Source: JALZKA01 sp963721645
Lineage (GTDB): Bacteria; Actinomycetota; Thermoleophilia; Solirubrobacterales; 70-9
Reading direction: 5' to 3'
Assembly: GCA_963721645.1 (NCBI GenBank)
Contig: CAVRJK010000002.1
Span: forward strand, 186,001 to 250,000
Length of the DNA stretch: 64,000 nt
In this document: positions 24,119-33,010 of the stretch, one piece after another
Numbering within the stretch: the stretch's first letter is position 1
Layout: each line of letters begins with the position of its first letter
Notes under the pieces: model-generated
Seen by the model: only the letters and a program-made list of their open reading frames with translations
What the model was told of the DNA's origin: nothing
Databases searched by the model: none
Translations under genes and position numbers: made by a program

Positions 24119-25308
24119 GCTTTCGTCTCCTTGAGTTCGAGTGCCTCTTCTGACTCTTCTGCCTCGGCGTTGTCCTTGTCTGTGCCGGTGATGTAGAGGT
24201 TGAGCTGCCACTTTGATTCCTCGGCACGCTCGTAGATCTTTTCGACGTGATCTTGAGCATCGCCGGGGAGTTTGGGATGGACGCCGGGAATCAGCTTCGA
24301 GATCGAGCGCATCTTGCCGCTCTTGATCCCACGGATCGCGGTAGGCAGCGACTCGATCAGGGCCATCACACCCTTCGGCTTCATCTTGCCGACGATGCCG
24401 GGCGCGACTGACTCCTGCAGAAGCAGCGACTCGTCGAGCGTGCCCTTCTTCTCGATGATCTTCGTAAAGGCGGCTTCGTGGTTGTGGCCGTTGTTCTTGT
24501 CGACGATTCCCGCCTCGCCGGCGGCGCGGCGGAGGCGCATGATCTGGTTCATCGGATCGACGCCCTTGGGGCAGGCGGTGATGCAGCTGAAGCAGTGGGT
24601 GCAGTCGTAGATGCCGTGCTCATCCTGCGCGAGGTCGTACAGGCGCTCGTCCGCCTGCACGTCACGTGGGTCGCCGACGAACCGGTAAGCCTTGGCGAGT
24701 GCGGCGGGGCCGATGAAGTCGGGGTCGGCCTCCATCGAGAGGCAGGCCGAGACGCAGGCGCCACACTGGATGCACGAGATCGTCTGCGTGATGTCGACCA
24801 TGTTCTCGTGAGGGACGATCCGCTCGCGCTCAGGCGGATTGCCATCGTCGAGGAGCCATGGCGTGACGCGGCGCATCTTCTTCCAGTGCGTCGACTCCAT
24901 GTCGGTCACGAGGTCCTTGATCACCGGCATGTTCCCCATCGGCTCTACAACGATCGGCTCCGCCGATCCACTGCCCGCCGGCTGCTCCGCTTCGCGTCCG
25001 CTGCCGTCAGGGTCCGAGCCAATTCCGTTGAGACGATTGGCCGCTTCGTGGGCTTCGCCGAGCTGCGTTTTGCAGGCCAGGGTGGACTGGCCGTTCACCT
25101 TGACGCCGCAGGAACCGCAGATGGCCGCTCGGCATGAGCAGCGGACGGCGAGCGAGCCGTCCTGGCGGTCCTTGGCCTGAAGCAGCCCGTCGAGGACGGA
25201 GAGCGTGGGGTCCAGGTCGACCTCGAAGTCTTCCCAGTAGGCGCCTGCCGGACCGCGATCGTCGGCTTCGGGCTTGTGCCTGCGGACTCTAAGCGTGTAT
25301 TCGGCCAT
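24115..25308 (-). CDS. Second succinate dehydrogenase/fumarate reductase iron-sulfur subunit, extended
   Basis: A 397-aa SdhB-like protein, about 150 residues longer than usual. The N-terminal ferredoxin domain binds [2Fe-2S] through RCSCRAAICGSC and a later Cys. The C-terminal ferredoxin domain has CIQCGACVSAC and CTHCFSCITACPKG for the remaining clusters. A ~30-residue Gly/Ser/Glu insert follows the first domain. A ~120-residue tail lies beyond the clusters (around GIVGKMKPKGVMALIESLP), ending in a very acidic stretch. It lies between the flavoprotein and the HdrB-like gene, with the ATGA overlap on the latter. Confidence 0.9.
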   Translation of the reverse strand: MAEYTLRVRRHKPEADDRGPAGAYWEDFEVDLDPTLSVLDGLLQAKDRQDGSLAVRCSCRAAICGSCGVKVNGQSTLACKTQLGEAHEAANRLNGIGSDPDGSGREAEQPAGSGSAEPIVVEPMGNMPVIKDLVTDMESTHWKKMRRVTPWLLDDGNPPERERIVPHENMVDITQTISCIQCGACVSACLSMEADPDFIGPAALAKAYRFVGDPRDVQADERLYDLAQDEHGIYDCTHCFSCITACPKGVDPMNQIMRLRRAAGEAGIVDKNNGHNHEAAFTKIIEKKGTLDESLLLQESVAPGIVGKMKPKGVMALIESLPTAIRGIKSGKMRSISKLIPGVHPKLPGDAQDHVEKIYERAEESKWQLNLYITGTDKDNAEAEESEEALELKETKA

Positions 25309-25314
25309 ACGTAC

Positions 25315-27003
25315 CTAGTACGTCCTTTCCTGGGGTTGCCAGTCGGTGATGGTCACGTCCGAGTAAGAGATTTCGGGTCCGTCGCCGTTCATGGTGAGGT
25401 CGATGTGCTTGAGCCATTCGTCGTCGTTTCGCTCCGGATAATCGGTGCGGAACTGCGCCCCGCGACTCTCCTCACGGTGGAGGGCACCGAGGCACGTGCA
25501 CTCGGCCGAGTCGAGCATGAAGCCAAGTTCGATCGCGCCCAGGACGTCCTGGTTGAAGATCGTGCCGCGGTCGTCGATGTACGCCGACTTCGCTTCTTCC
25601 TTGAGCCGTTTGACCACCTCGAGCGCGGTCTCGATCGACTCCTTCTCGCGGAAGACCGCGACGTGCTTGTCCATCGTCTGGCCAAGCTCGAGCTTGATCT
25701 CGGAGATGCGGCGGCCCTTGCCGCGCTCGCGCCCGATGATGTCGGCGATCTGCGTTTCCTCGTCGGCAAGGACGGAGCGGGAGGCGACGCCGAAGTCGGT
25801 CCGTTTGGCACGGTTGGCGGCGTGCTCGCCCGCTCGCCGGCCGAAGATGAGTGTGTCGAGGAGTGAGTTGGCACCAAGGCGGTTACCGCCGTGAACCGAG
25901 ACGCACGCGCACTCCCCTGCGGCGTATAGGCCGGCGACGTTCGTCGCGCCGTGGATGTCGGTCTTGACTCCACCCATCGTGTAGTGGTTGCCCGGCTTGA
26001 TGCGGATGGGCTCCTGGGTGATGTCGACGCCCGCGAAGTCGCGGCCGACCAAAAGGATCTCGCGAAGAGCCTCGTGGACGCGTTTCTTCGGCACGACGGT
26101 GACGTCCAGTGCGACCGTCCCGTCCGGGAAGCCGCGGCCCTCGTTGATCTCGGTCTGCTCGGCGCGGCTGACGACGTCGCGCGAGGCGAGCTCCATCTTG
26201 TTGGGCGCATAGCGCTCCATGAAGCGCTCGCCCTTGGCGTTCAGGAGGTGGGCGCCCTCGCCGCGGGCGCCCTCGGTGATCAAAAAGCCCTTGCCCGCGA
26301 GCGTCGTCGGGTGGTACTGGATCATCTCCATGTCCATCAGCGGAGCGCCGACGCGGTAAGCCATGGCGATGCCGTCTCCGGTGCAGATCAAGGCGTTTGT
26401 GGTCGGGCGCCAGATCTGCCCGTTGCCGCCGGTCGCGAGGATTACGTTCTTGGCCTCGAAGAGCTCGGTCGAGCCGTCCTTGACGTTCCGGGTGACTGCG
26501 CCGACGCACTCGCCTGCATCGTCGATCGCCAACGCTGTGGTGAAGTACTCCTCGTAGCGATCGACCGTGTCGGAGTGCTTCATGAGCTGCTCGTACAGGA
26601 CGTGCATGATCGCCTGGCCCGTGATGTCTGCGACGTAGTAGGTGCGGGCGGCCGAGGCGCCGCCGAAGGCACGGGTGCCGAGCTTGCCCTCGTCGTCGCG
26701 GTGGAACGGGACTCCCAGGTGCTCCAGGTGGATGATCTCCTCGGGCGCCTCGCGGCACATGATCTCGATCGCGTCCTGGTCACCGAGGTAATCCGAGCCC
26801 TTGATCGTGTCGAAGGCGTGCGACTCCCACGAGTCGTCGGGATTGAGCGCTGCATTGATCCCGCCCTGCGCGGCGTTCGAGTGCGAGCGCACGGGGTGGA
26901 CCTTCGAGATGATCCCGACGGAAACGCCCGCCTGGGCAGCGGCGAGCGCGGCGCGCTGGCCGGCCAGCCCTGCTCCTATGACAAGTACGTCGTGTCGAGG
27001 CAT
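25315..27003 (-). CDS. Second succinate dehydrogenase/fumarate reductase flavoprotein subunit
   Basis: A 562-aa flavoprotein. The FAD fold opens with DVLVIGAGLAGQRAALAAAQ. The SHSNAAQGGINAAL motif holds the His expected to bind FAD covalently. Active-site blocks include QYHPTTLAGKGFLI and HGGNRLGANSLLDTLIFGRR. The C-terminal helical domain is complete. It is a different type from the 636-aa SdhA upstream; relatives accompany HdrB-like partners. It ends seven bases before its own iron-sulfur gene and begins 137 bases after the first sdhB. Confidence 0.92.
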   Translation of the reverse strand: MPRHDVLVIGAGLAGQRAALAAAQAGVSVGIISKVHPVRSHSNAAQGGINAALNPDDSWESHAFDTIKGSDYLGDQDAIEIMCREAPEEIIHLEHLGVPFHRDDEGKLGTRAFGGASAARTYYVADITGQAIMHVLYEQLMKHSDTVDRYEEYFTTALAIDDAGECVGAVTRNVKDGSTELFEAKNVILATGGNGQIWRPTTNALICTGDGIAMAYRVGAPLMDMEMIQYHPTTLAGKGFLITEGARGEGAHLLNAKGERFMERYAPNKMELASRDVVSRAEQTEINEGRGFPDGTVALDVTVVPKKRVHEALREILLVGRDFAGVDITQEPIRIKPGNHYTMGGVKTDIHGATNVAGLYAAGECACVSVHGGNRLGANSLLDTLIFGRRAGEHAANRAKRTDFGVASRSVLADEETQIADIIGRERGKGRRISEIKLELGQTMDKHVAVFREKESIETALEVVKRLKEEAKSAYIDDRGTIFNQDVLGAIELGFMLDSAECTCLGALHREESRGAQFRTDYPERNDDEWLKHIDLTMNGDGPEISYSDVTITDWQPQERTY

Positions 27004-27140
27004 CCGCAGTGCGTGACTTTATTCGACGCGGTCAGGCACAAATCCGACGTCTGCGCTTGGAATCGAGGGGCCGCCGCGCGACGTGGTCCGTTTTCTTCCC
27101 GGTATCCGGGAACTCAATCCACCACGTCGATCAGAAGCCG

Positions 27141-27914
27141 CTACTGAGCTTCGATCGGCCCCGAGCGGCCGCGGAGCTTGTGGATCATCGCTCCGCGGTA
27201 TTCGCGGTTGAGCTCTCCGATGACCTTGATCGAGATGTTCTGGGGGCACACCTGCTGGCACTCACCGGTGTTGGTGCAGCCGCCGAAGCCCTCGTCGTCG
27301 TGCTGGCGGACCATTGAGCGGACTCGGTGGTTGCGCTCCGGCTCGCCCTGGGGCAGGAGATTCAGGTGCGTCACCTTTGCGCCGGTGAAGAGCATCCCCG
27401 AGCCGTTCGGGCAGGCCGCGACGCAGGCGCCGCAGCCGATGCAGATCGCGGCGTCCATGGCCGCCTCCTGGATCTCGGGATGGATCGGGATCGTGTTCGG
27501 CTCCGGCTTGGGGCCGGCGTTGACCGAGACGTAGCCGCCCGACTCGACGATCCGGTCGAGCGGGGAGCGGTCGACCATGAGATCGCGAAGCACGGGGAAC
27601 GCCGTCGCGCGGAACGGCTCGACCGTGATCTCCTGGCCGTCTTCAAAGTCGCGCATGTAGATCTGGCAGCTCGTCACCTGGCGCGGGCCGTGGGGCATGT
27701 CGTCGATAAGCAGCGAGCAGGAGCCGCAGATTCCCTCTCGACAGTCATGGTCGAACGCGACGGGCCGCTTGCCATCCCTGAGGAGGCGGTCGTTCAGGAC
27801 GTCCAGCATCTCGAGGAACGAGGCGTCCTCGTCGATCTCGACGTCCTCGTAGCGCTCGAATGACCCGTCGGCGCCTGCGTCGGGCTGGCGCCAGATCTTG
27901 AGCGTGACCTTCAT
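27141..27914 (-). CDS. sdhB: Succinate dehydrogenase iron-sulfur subunit (cytochrome-b type complex)
   Basis: A 257-aa iron-sulfur subunit with [2Fe-2S] ligands in CREGICGSC plus a later Cys, and C-terminal clusters in ICIGCGACVAACPNG and TNTGECQQVCPQN. The length is normal. It passes electrons from the flavoprotein to quinone through the cytochrome subunit. It follows sdhA by ten bases in the order sdhC-sdhA-sdhB, the layout of Bacillus and actinobacterial type-B enzymes. Confidence 0.94.
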   Translation of the reverse strand: MKVTLKIWRQPDAGADGSFERYEDVEIDEDASFLEMLDVLNDRLLRDGKRPVAFDHDCREGICGSCSLLIDDMPHGPRQVTSCQIYMRDFEDGQEITVEPFRATAFPVLRDLMVDRSPLDRIVESGGYVSVNAGPKPEPNTIPIHPEIQEAAMDAAICIGCGACVAACPNGSGMLFTGAKVTHLNLLPQGEPERNHRVRSMVRQHDDEGFGGCTNTGECQQVCPQNISIKVIGELNREYRGAMIHKLRGRSGPIEAQ

Positions 27915-27924
27915 CCTCGCCGCC

Positions 27925-29835
27925 TCACTTGTAGCTCCGCGTGGCCAGCTCGATGGACTCGAACTCGAGCTCCTCGGTCTGCATCTCGGGCTCTATGCCC
28001 TCGCCCTTCCATTCCCACACCTGCACGTTCGCATGTCCGTCGTCGTCGCGCATGGCCTCTCCCTCGTCGGTTTGGTGTTCCTCGCGCAGATGGCACCCGC
28101 AGGACTCCTCGCGCACGAGCGCGTCGCGGCACATCAGCTCCGCCAGCTCCAGGAAGTCGGAGATCCGCCCCGCGTACTCCAGCGTCTGGTTGATCCCCTC
28201 GGCGCCGGGCTCGATCCGCAGGTCGGACCAGAACTCCTCGCGGAGCTCAGTGATCCGGCTCATCGCCGTGCGGAGGCCGTCGGCTTCCCTGGTGATCCCG
28301 CAATGGTCGAGCATGACCTCGCCGAGTTCGCGATGGAAGGCGGTGTGGGGCTTGGAGCCGCCGACTCCGAGGAGGGCGCCGATCCGGTCGCGTACGTCGC
28401 GTTCGGTTGCCTCGAATGCCGGATGGTCGGTCGGCACGTGTTCGGAGACGCCCGAGACGTAGTTGGTGACTGTGTGTGGCGCGATGAAGTAGCCGTCGGC
28501 CAGGCACTGCATCATCGCGCTGGCGCCCAGCCGGTTCGCGCCGTGGTCCGAGAAGTTCGCCTCGCCAATCGCGAAGAGGCCCGGGATGGTGGACTGGAGC
28601 TCGTAGTCCACCCAGAGGCCACCCATGGAGTAATGAGGTGCGGGGTAGATCATCATCGGCGTCTGCCACGGCGAGTCGCCGGTGATCCGCTCGTACATCT
28701 CGAAGAGGTTCCCGTAGCGATCCGCGATCACGTCGGCGCCGCGGTCCGAGATCGCGTCGCGGAAGTCCAGGTAGACCGCCCGCCCGGTGCCCCCTACGCC
28801 GAGCCCGTCGTCGCAGACGATCTTCGCGGCTCGCGAGGCGACGTCGCGCGGCACGAGGTTGCCAAAGCGCGGGTAGCGCTCCTCGAGGTAGTAGTAGCGC
28901 TCGGCCTCCGGGATCTCGGCCGGCTCACGCACCTCCGCCGGGTCGCGCGGCACCCAGACCCGCCCGTCATTTCTGAGCGACTCGGACATCAGGGTGAGCT
29001 TTGACTGGTAGTGGCCGGTAGCCGGGATCGAAGTGGGGTGGATCTGGGTGAAGCACGGGTTCGCGAACGCGGCGCCGCGGCGGTGCGCGCGCCAGGCCGC
29101 CGTGACGTTGCAGCCCATCGCGTTCGTCGAGAGGTAGTAGACGTTGCAGTAGCCACCGGTCGCGAGGACCACGGCATCGGCCGCATGGCGCTCGATCTCG
29201 CCGGTGATCAGGTTGCGCGCGATGATCCCCCGCGCATGCCCGTCCACCAGCACGATGTCGAGCAGCTCGTGGCGGTTGTGGACGGTGGCGCGGCCTTCAG
29301 CGACCTGTCGTTGAAGCGCCGAATAGGCGCCGAGGAGGAGCTGCTGCCCCGTCTGCCCACGGCAGTAGAACGTCCGCTCGACCAGGACGCCGCCGAACGA
29401 GCGCGTCGCCAGCATGCCGCCGTACTCGCGGTTGAATGGGACGCCCTGCGCGACCGCCTGGTCGATGATGTTGGTCGAGGTCTCGGCCAGACGCCACACG
29501 TTCGCCTCGCGCGCCCGGAAGTCGCCGCCCTTGACGGTGTCGACGAAGAGCCGCCGGACGGAGTCGCCCTCGTTCGCGTAGTCCTTGGTTGCGTTGATGC
29601 CGCCTTGCGCCGCGATCGAGTGGGCGCGCCTCGCGGAGTCCTGGAAGCAGAAGGCGTCGACCGTGTAGCCCTGGCCTGCGAGCGTCGCCGCGGCGCTTGC
29701 GCCCGCGAGCCCCGTGCCCACGACGATTACGCGGTGGTCGGCGCGCTGGCGTGGCCCGACCAGGCGGTGGGCGTCGAGCCAGTTGTGCCACTTGTCCTCG
29801 ATCGGGCCGTCCGGAATCCGGGGGTCGAGGTTCAC
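27925..29835 (-). CDS. sdhA: Succinate dehydrogenase flavoprotein subunit (cytochrome-b type complex)
   Basis: A 636-aa flavoprotein that oxidises succinate to fumarate. Its FAD fold is VIVVGTGLAGASAAATLAGQ. RAHSIAAQGGINATKDYANE carries the covalent FAD His. FTQIHPTSIPATGHYQSKL and HGANRLGASAMMQCLADGYF are active-site blocks. The ATG overlaps the sdhC stop, so subunits C and A are coupled. The protein is about 75 residues longer than the second SdhA in the window, and the two are clearly separate types. Confidence 0.94.
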   Translation of the reverse strand: MNLDPRIPDGPIEDKWHNWLDAHRLVGPRQRADHRVIVVGTGLAGASAAATLAGQGYTVDAFCFQDSARRAHSIAAQGGINATKDYANEGDSVRRLFVDTVKGGDFRAREANVWRLAETSTNIIDQAVAQGVPFNREYGGMLATRSFGGVLVERTFYCRGQTGQQLLLGAYSALQRQVAEGRATVHNRHELLDIVLVDGHARGIIARNLITGEIERHAADAVVLATGGYCNVYYLSTNAMGCNVTAAWRAHRRGAAFANPCFTQIHPTSIPATGHYQSKLTLMSESLRNDGRVWVPRDPAEVREPAEIPEAERYYYLEERYPRFGNLVPRDVASRAAKIVCDDGLGVGGTGRAVYLDFRDAISDRGADVIADRYGNLFEMYERITGDSPWQTPMMIYPAPHYSMGGLWVDYELQSTIPGLFAIGEANFSDHGANRLGASAMMQCLADGYFIAPHTVTNYVSGVSEHVPTDHPAFEATERDVRDRIGALLGVGGSKPHTAFHRELGEVMLDHCGITREADGLRTAMSRITELREEFWSDLRIEPGAEGINQTLEYAGRISDFLELAELMCRDALVREESCGCHLREEHQTDEGEAMRDDDGHANVQVWEWKGEGIEPEMQTEELEFESIELATRSYK

Positions 29836-30572
29836 CCGATCGCCCCCGTCCAGAACGCGACCGGCACCGCAATGAAGCCGATGGCAACGCCGAATGCGAT
29901 CAGGTTCGCAAGGCGGCGAATGGTCGGGTTGCGGTTGGGCTTATCCCAGCCGCCGGTCTGAAAGAAGCTCCACACCGCGTGGCGGAGGTGGAAGCCGAGC
30001 GCGGCCGCCGCCGCCACGTAGATCACGACGAAGACCGGGTGCTGAAAGGCGCGGTCGAGGTTGTCGTATACGGCGCCCTGTTCGAACTCGCCGGGATGGA
30101 TCGTGCCCGTCGTGAAGTGAAGGATGTGAAAGATCACGAACGCGAGCAGGAAGATGCCGCCGACCTGCATCGTTCGCGCGGACACCGACCGCTTGATCAC
30201 CGGTGTCCTGCGACTCTCTGGCGTCGCGGCGCGATTCCGCGCCGCGAGCTGCCACACGGCGACGATGTGGGTGACGAATGCGCCGAGGAGGAAGATCCGT
30301 GCGACCCACAGGAGACCCTCCCGTGGAACCACCGGCTCGCCGACGGTTCGCAGGAACTCGCCGTAGGCGTCGATCGACCCGCTCTCGGTCCCGGGCCCCT
30401 GGAACACCTTCAGGTTCCCGAACATGTGGGCGATCACGTAAAGGACGAGAATGGCTCCCGTCACCGCGACGATCTGCTTTTTGCCGACGGACGATCCCCA
30501 GAACTCCTTGAGCCAGGCGCCCCGAGTGGGCGCCGAGCCGCGTTCGGCCGGCATCGTCGCCGGAGCGCTCAT
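29832..30572 (-). CDS. sdhC: Succinate dehydrogenase cytochrome b subunit
   Basis: A 246-aa membrane subunit with five hydrophobic helices, of the single-polypeptide type-B class. Helices include AVTGAILVLYVIAHMFGN, GIFLLAFVIFHILHFTTG and AAAAALGFHLRHAVWSFFQ. Their His residues are candidates for binding two b hemes. It is the first gene of sdhCAB and probably of the longer unit that follows. The 97-bp gap before it contains the promoter. The start MSAPATMPAERG is preceded by an A-rich AAAAAGG. Confidence 0.9.
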   Translation of the reverse strand: MSAPATMPAERGSAPTRGAWLKEFWGSSVGKKQIVAVTGAILVLYVIAHMFGNLKVFQGPGTESGSIDAYGEFLRTVGEPVVPREGLLWVARIFLLGAFVTHIVAVWQLAARNRAATPESRRTPVIKRSVSARTMQVGGIFLLAFVIFHILHFTTGTIHPGEFEQGAVYDNLDRAFQHPVFVVIYVAAAAALGFHLRHAVWSFFQTGGWDKPNRNPTIRRLANLIAFGVAIGFIAVPVAFWTGAIG

Positions 30573-30669
30573 CCTTTTTGGATCGTTGCAGCCATCGGCT
30601 GCGCGATCCTAATCGGTGCGCGTTCGCCGACGAGCCAGGGCGCCCGAGCGGCAGTATGCGGTCACTCCG

Positions 30670-31665
30670 TCAGCGATCTTGTTCCGTCCGTCGCATCAAC
30701 TCGGCAAAACGCCGTCGCGGCAGCGCTCCCGAGTGGACCTCGGCGCCGCCGTTGGCCTTGGCGGTTTGAAGTGCACGGTCCGAGGCTTCGAGGAGCTGCA
30801 GCATTGAGTTGTCCTGGCGCCACTCGGCTATCCCTGCCGATGCGGTGACCTCGAGGCCGGTCTCCCTGCGCACGGCGTCCTGAACGGAGGCTCGCATCCG
30901 GTTCGCGGCGCTTCGAGCGTCCTCGAGCGTCGTTTCCGGCAATACGACGAGGAACTCGTCGCCACCGAATCTGCCTACACAGTCGTAGTCCCGGGCCACG
31001 CGCCGGAGCGCCACACCCGTGCTGGTCAGAACCCGGTTGCCCATCAGGTGGCCATGCTCGTCGTTGATCGCCTTGAAGTGATCGATGTCGAAGAAACAGC
31101 ACGAGAGCTTGTGTCTTTGCCTGGCTGAGCGCTGGATCTCGGACCTGAGCATTTCGAGGACCCGCTCGTAGGTAAGGCATCTCGTGAGCTGATCAATCCC
31201 GGACGAGCGGAGCACCGAGGCGACCTCGCCGCCTCCGTCGGTCATGCAAAGGCCCGCAAGGCGGGCGTGAGCGTTCGCGATCCAGGAGAGCTCGAACCGG
31301 CTCATGCGAGATGGCCGGGCGAACCCGGCATAGATCGCGCCGAGCGAGCCGTCGGGCCCCGAGATCCGGCAGGCAACCGCGTGCCACGCGTCGGGCGTGC
31401 CCGAGTTCTCGTTCCAACCGGAGGCGGGCTCGAGGCTTGCCCCCTCCGTCTTCAGCGCCTGACCGAGGAAGCTTCCTCGGGTCCAGGGCACAGTCGCATG
31501 GCGAGCCGCATGCCCCGACGCGGAGAGCAGTTCGACCTTGGAGCCGCCGTCGAAACCCAGCAGGATTCCCGAGTCGGCGCTCAGAGCTCCTACGAAGCAG
31601 CGCAGCACGACATCCAGGGACGTTTGAGTCTTGTCCGGAACTGCGGGGGCCGGTGAGCGTGCCAT
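30670..31665 (-). CDS. Diguanylate cyclase (GGDEF domain) with N-terminal sensor-like region
   Basis: A 331-aa protein from the ATG at 31665, chosen because AAGGA lies five bases upstream. Residues ~10-150 look like a GAF-type sensor (LRCFVGALSADSGILLGFDG). Residues ~165-325 are a GGDEF domain with intact RFGGDEFLVVLPE and a product-inhibition site RDYD five residues before it. It should make cyclic di-GMP, with feedback control. No membrane helix or receiver domain is seen. It is downstream of the M50-protease gene on the same strand after a 150-bp gap. Confidence 0.9.
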   Translation of the reverse strand: MARSPAPAVPDKTQTSLDVVLRCFVGALSADSGILLGFDGGSKVELLSASGHAARHATVPWTRGSFLGQALKTEGASLEPASGWNENSGTPDAWHAVACRISGPDGSLGAIYAGFARPSRMSRFELSWIANAHARLAGLCMTDGGGEVASVLRSSGIDQLTRCLTYERVLEMLRSEIQRSARQRHKLSCCFFDIDHFKAINDEHGHLMGNRVLTSTGVALRRVARDYDCVGRFGGDEFLVVLPETTLEDARSAANRMRASVQDAVRRETGLEVTASAGIAEWRQDNSMLQLLEASDRALQTAKANGGAEVHSGALPRRRFAELMRRTEQDR

Positions 31666-31815
31666 CCGAATCCTTTGCGGGCCGGAGGAGTCTCCCAAGC
31701 CGAGCATCCGTGCCGTTGGCAGCCAGGAGGCCAGTCTTGTGCTGTTCTGGAGAGCTTTCCGGCAATCGCTGTTGAAAGTAACTGTCTGAACTGCTCTGGA
31801 GAGGAGTCTAAGCGA

Positions 31816-33006
31816 TCATCTAGCCGCTGGCGACTCTGACATCGCATCGCGCATCGCGCGGCCGATCTGGTCCGCGGTCACGATTCCACGCAAGCGGCCG
31901 TCCGCATCAACCGCCGCGAGCGCGCCTAGTCGGCGCAGCGTGTCATTGCCGAGCAGGCTGTCCAGCGGCGCGTCCGGCGCGACGCGAAGAGTGCCTGCTG
32001 AGTCGGCCTCGAAGATGTCTTTCACCGTTCTCGTCGCGCGCTCGCTTTCCGGGACCTCGTCGGCGGCCTCGCGCACGATCAGGCCCCGGAAGCGCTGGGC
32101 TGAGTCCGTGACGGGGAACCAGGGCCAGCGATAGCGCAGGAAGAACTCGTCAAGCGCCCGTTCGACAGTCTCGTCTTCGGTGATGGAGACGGGCTCCGGG
32201 TCCATTACGTCGGCGACGCTCAGCTCGCCGATCCGGCTCTCGAGCTCCGAGCGTCTCGCCGTGCCCCGGGCAGCGGAGCCGAGCAGGAAACCGACGAGTG
32301 CCAGCCACAGACCCGAGATCACGTCGCCGGTCGCCATCACGATCACTAGACCCCCGGCAATGAAGAGATAGGAGAAACCCTGGCCGGTGAGCGCGGCAAA
32401 GCGTGTCGCCCTGTTGCGATCGCCGGTAACCCTCCATGCGAGCGCGCGGAGGATGCGGCCACCGTCGAGCGGGAACGCGGGGATGAGGTTGAAAGCGAGG
32501 ACGATGACGTTGAGGCTCGCCAGCCACGCGATCACGGCCAGGGCGCCAGAGACGTTGGCATCGTTTGACACGACCATCGCGCCAAAGAACTCCTCTTCGG
32601 AGCCCGCCAGGGCGATGCCCAGAGCACCCGCGACGATGGCGACGACGAGACTCACCGCCGGACCCGCAGCGGCTACCCGGAACTCGACCCCGGCCGAGCC
32701 CGAGTCCCGGTCCATGTGTGCGAGGCCGCCGAAGAGCCATAGCGTGATCTCAGAGATGCCGATGCCGTTTCGCATCGCAACAAACGCGTGGCCCAGTTCG
32801 TGTAGGACGATCGAACCGAAGAACGCCAGCGCGCTGATCACCGCCAGCGCGAAGGGTTCGACTGAGCCGTCCGGTGCATCGGTGATGTCGCCGAAGTACC
32901 CCGAGAGCCAGAAGATGATCAAGAAGAGGACGAAGAACCAGGAGTAGTCCACCCCGATCCTGATGCCGCGAACGCGGAAGAGCGTCAGCGCGCCGCGGGC
33001 ATTCAC
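31816..33006 (-). CDS. Site-2-type zinc metalloprotease (M50) with CBS domains
   Basis: A 396-aa integral membrane protease. The zinc motif is LHELGHAF, and the second ligand motif is NLIPAFPLDGGRILRALAW. About six helices fill residues 1-245. Two CBS motifs follow (around VADVMDPEPVSITEDETVER and LGALAAVDADGRLRGIVTAD). This is the SpoIVFB-like/Rip3 class, in which CBS modules bind ATP and gate proteolysis of membrane-bound regulators. It lies four bases behind a lipoprotein gene; a substrate is not evident. Confidence 0.92.
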   Translation of the reverse strand: MNARGALTLFRVRGIRIGVDYSWFFVLFLIIFWLSGYFGDITDAPDGSVEPFALAVISALAFFGSIVLHELGHAFVAMRNGIGISEITLWLFGGLAHMDRDSGSAGVEFRVAAAGPAVSLVVAIVAGALGIALAGSEEEFFGAMVVSNDANVSGALAVIAWLASLNVIVLAFNLIPAFPLDGGRILRALAWRVTGDRNRATRFAALTGQGFSYLFIAGGLVIVMATGDVISGLWLALVGFLLGSAARGTARRSELESRIGELSVADVMDPEPVSITEDETVERALDEFFLRYRWPWFPVTDSAQRFRGLIVREAADEVPESERATRTVKDIFEADSAGTLRVAPDAPLDSLLGNDTLRRLGALAAVDADGRLRGIVTADQIGRAMRDAMSESPAAR

Positions 33007-33010
33007 TTCT

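Noticed and set aside
25951..27147. 398-codon plus-strand frame opposite the second SdhA
   Set aside because: It runs antisense to a clear flavoprotein and shows no domain or ribosome binding site.
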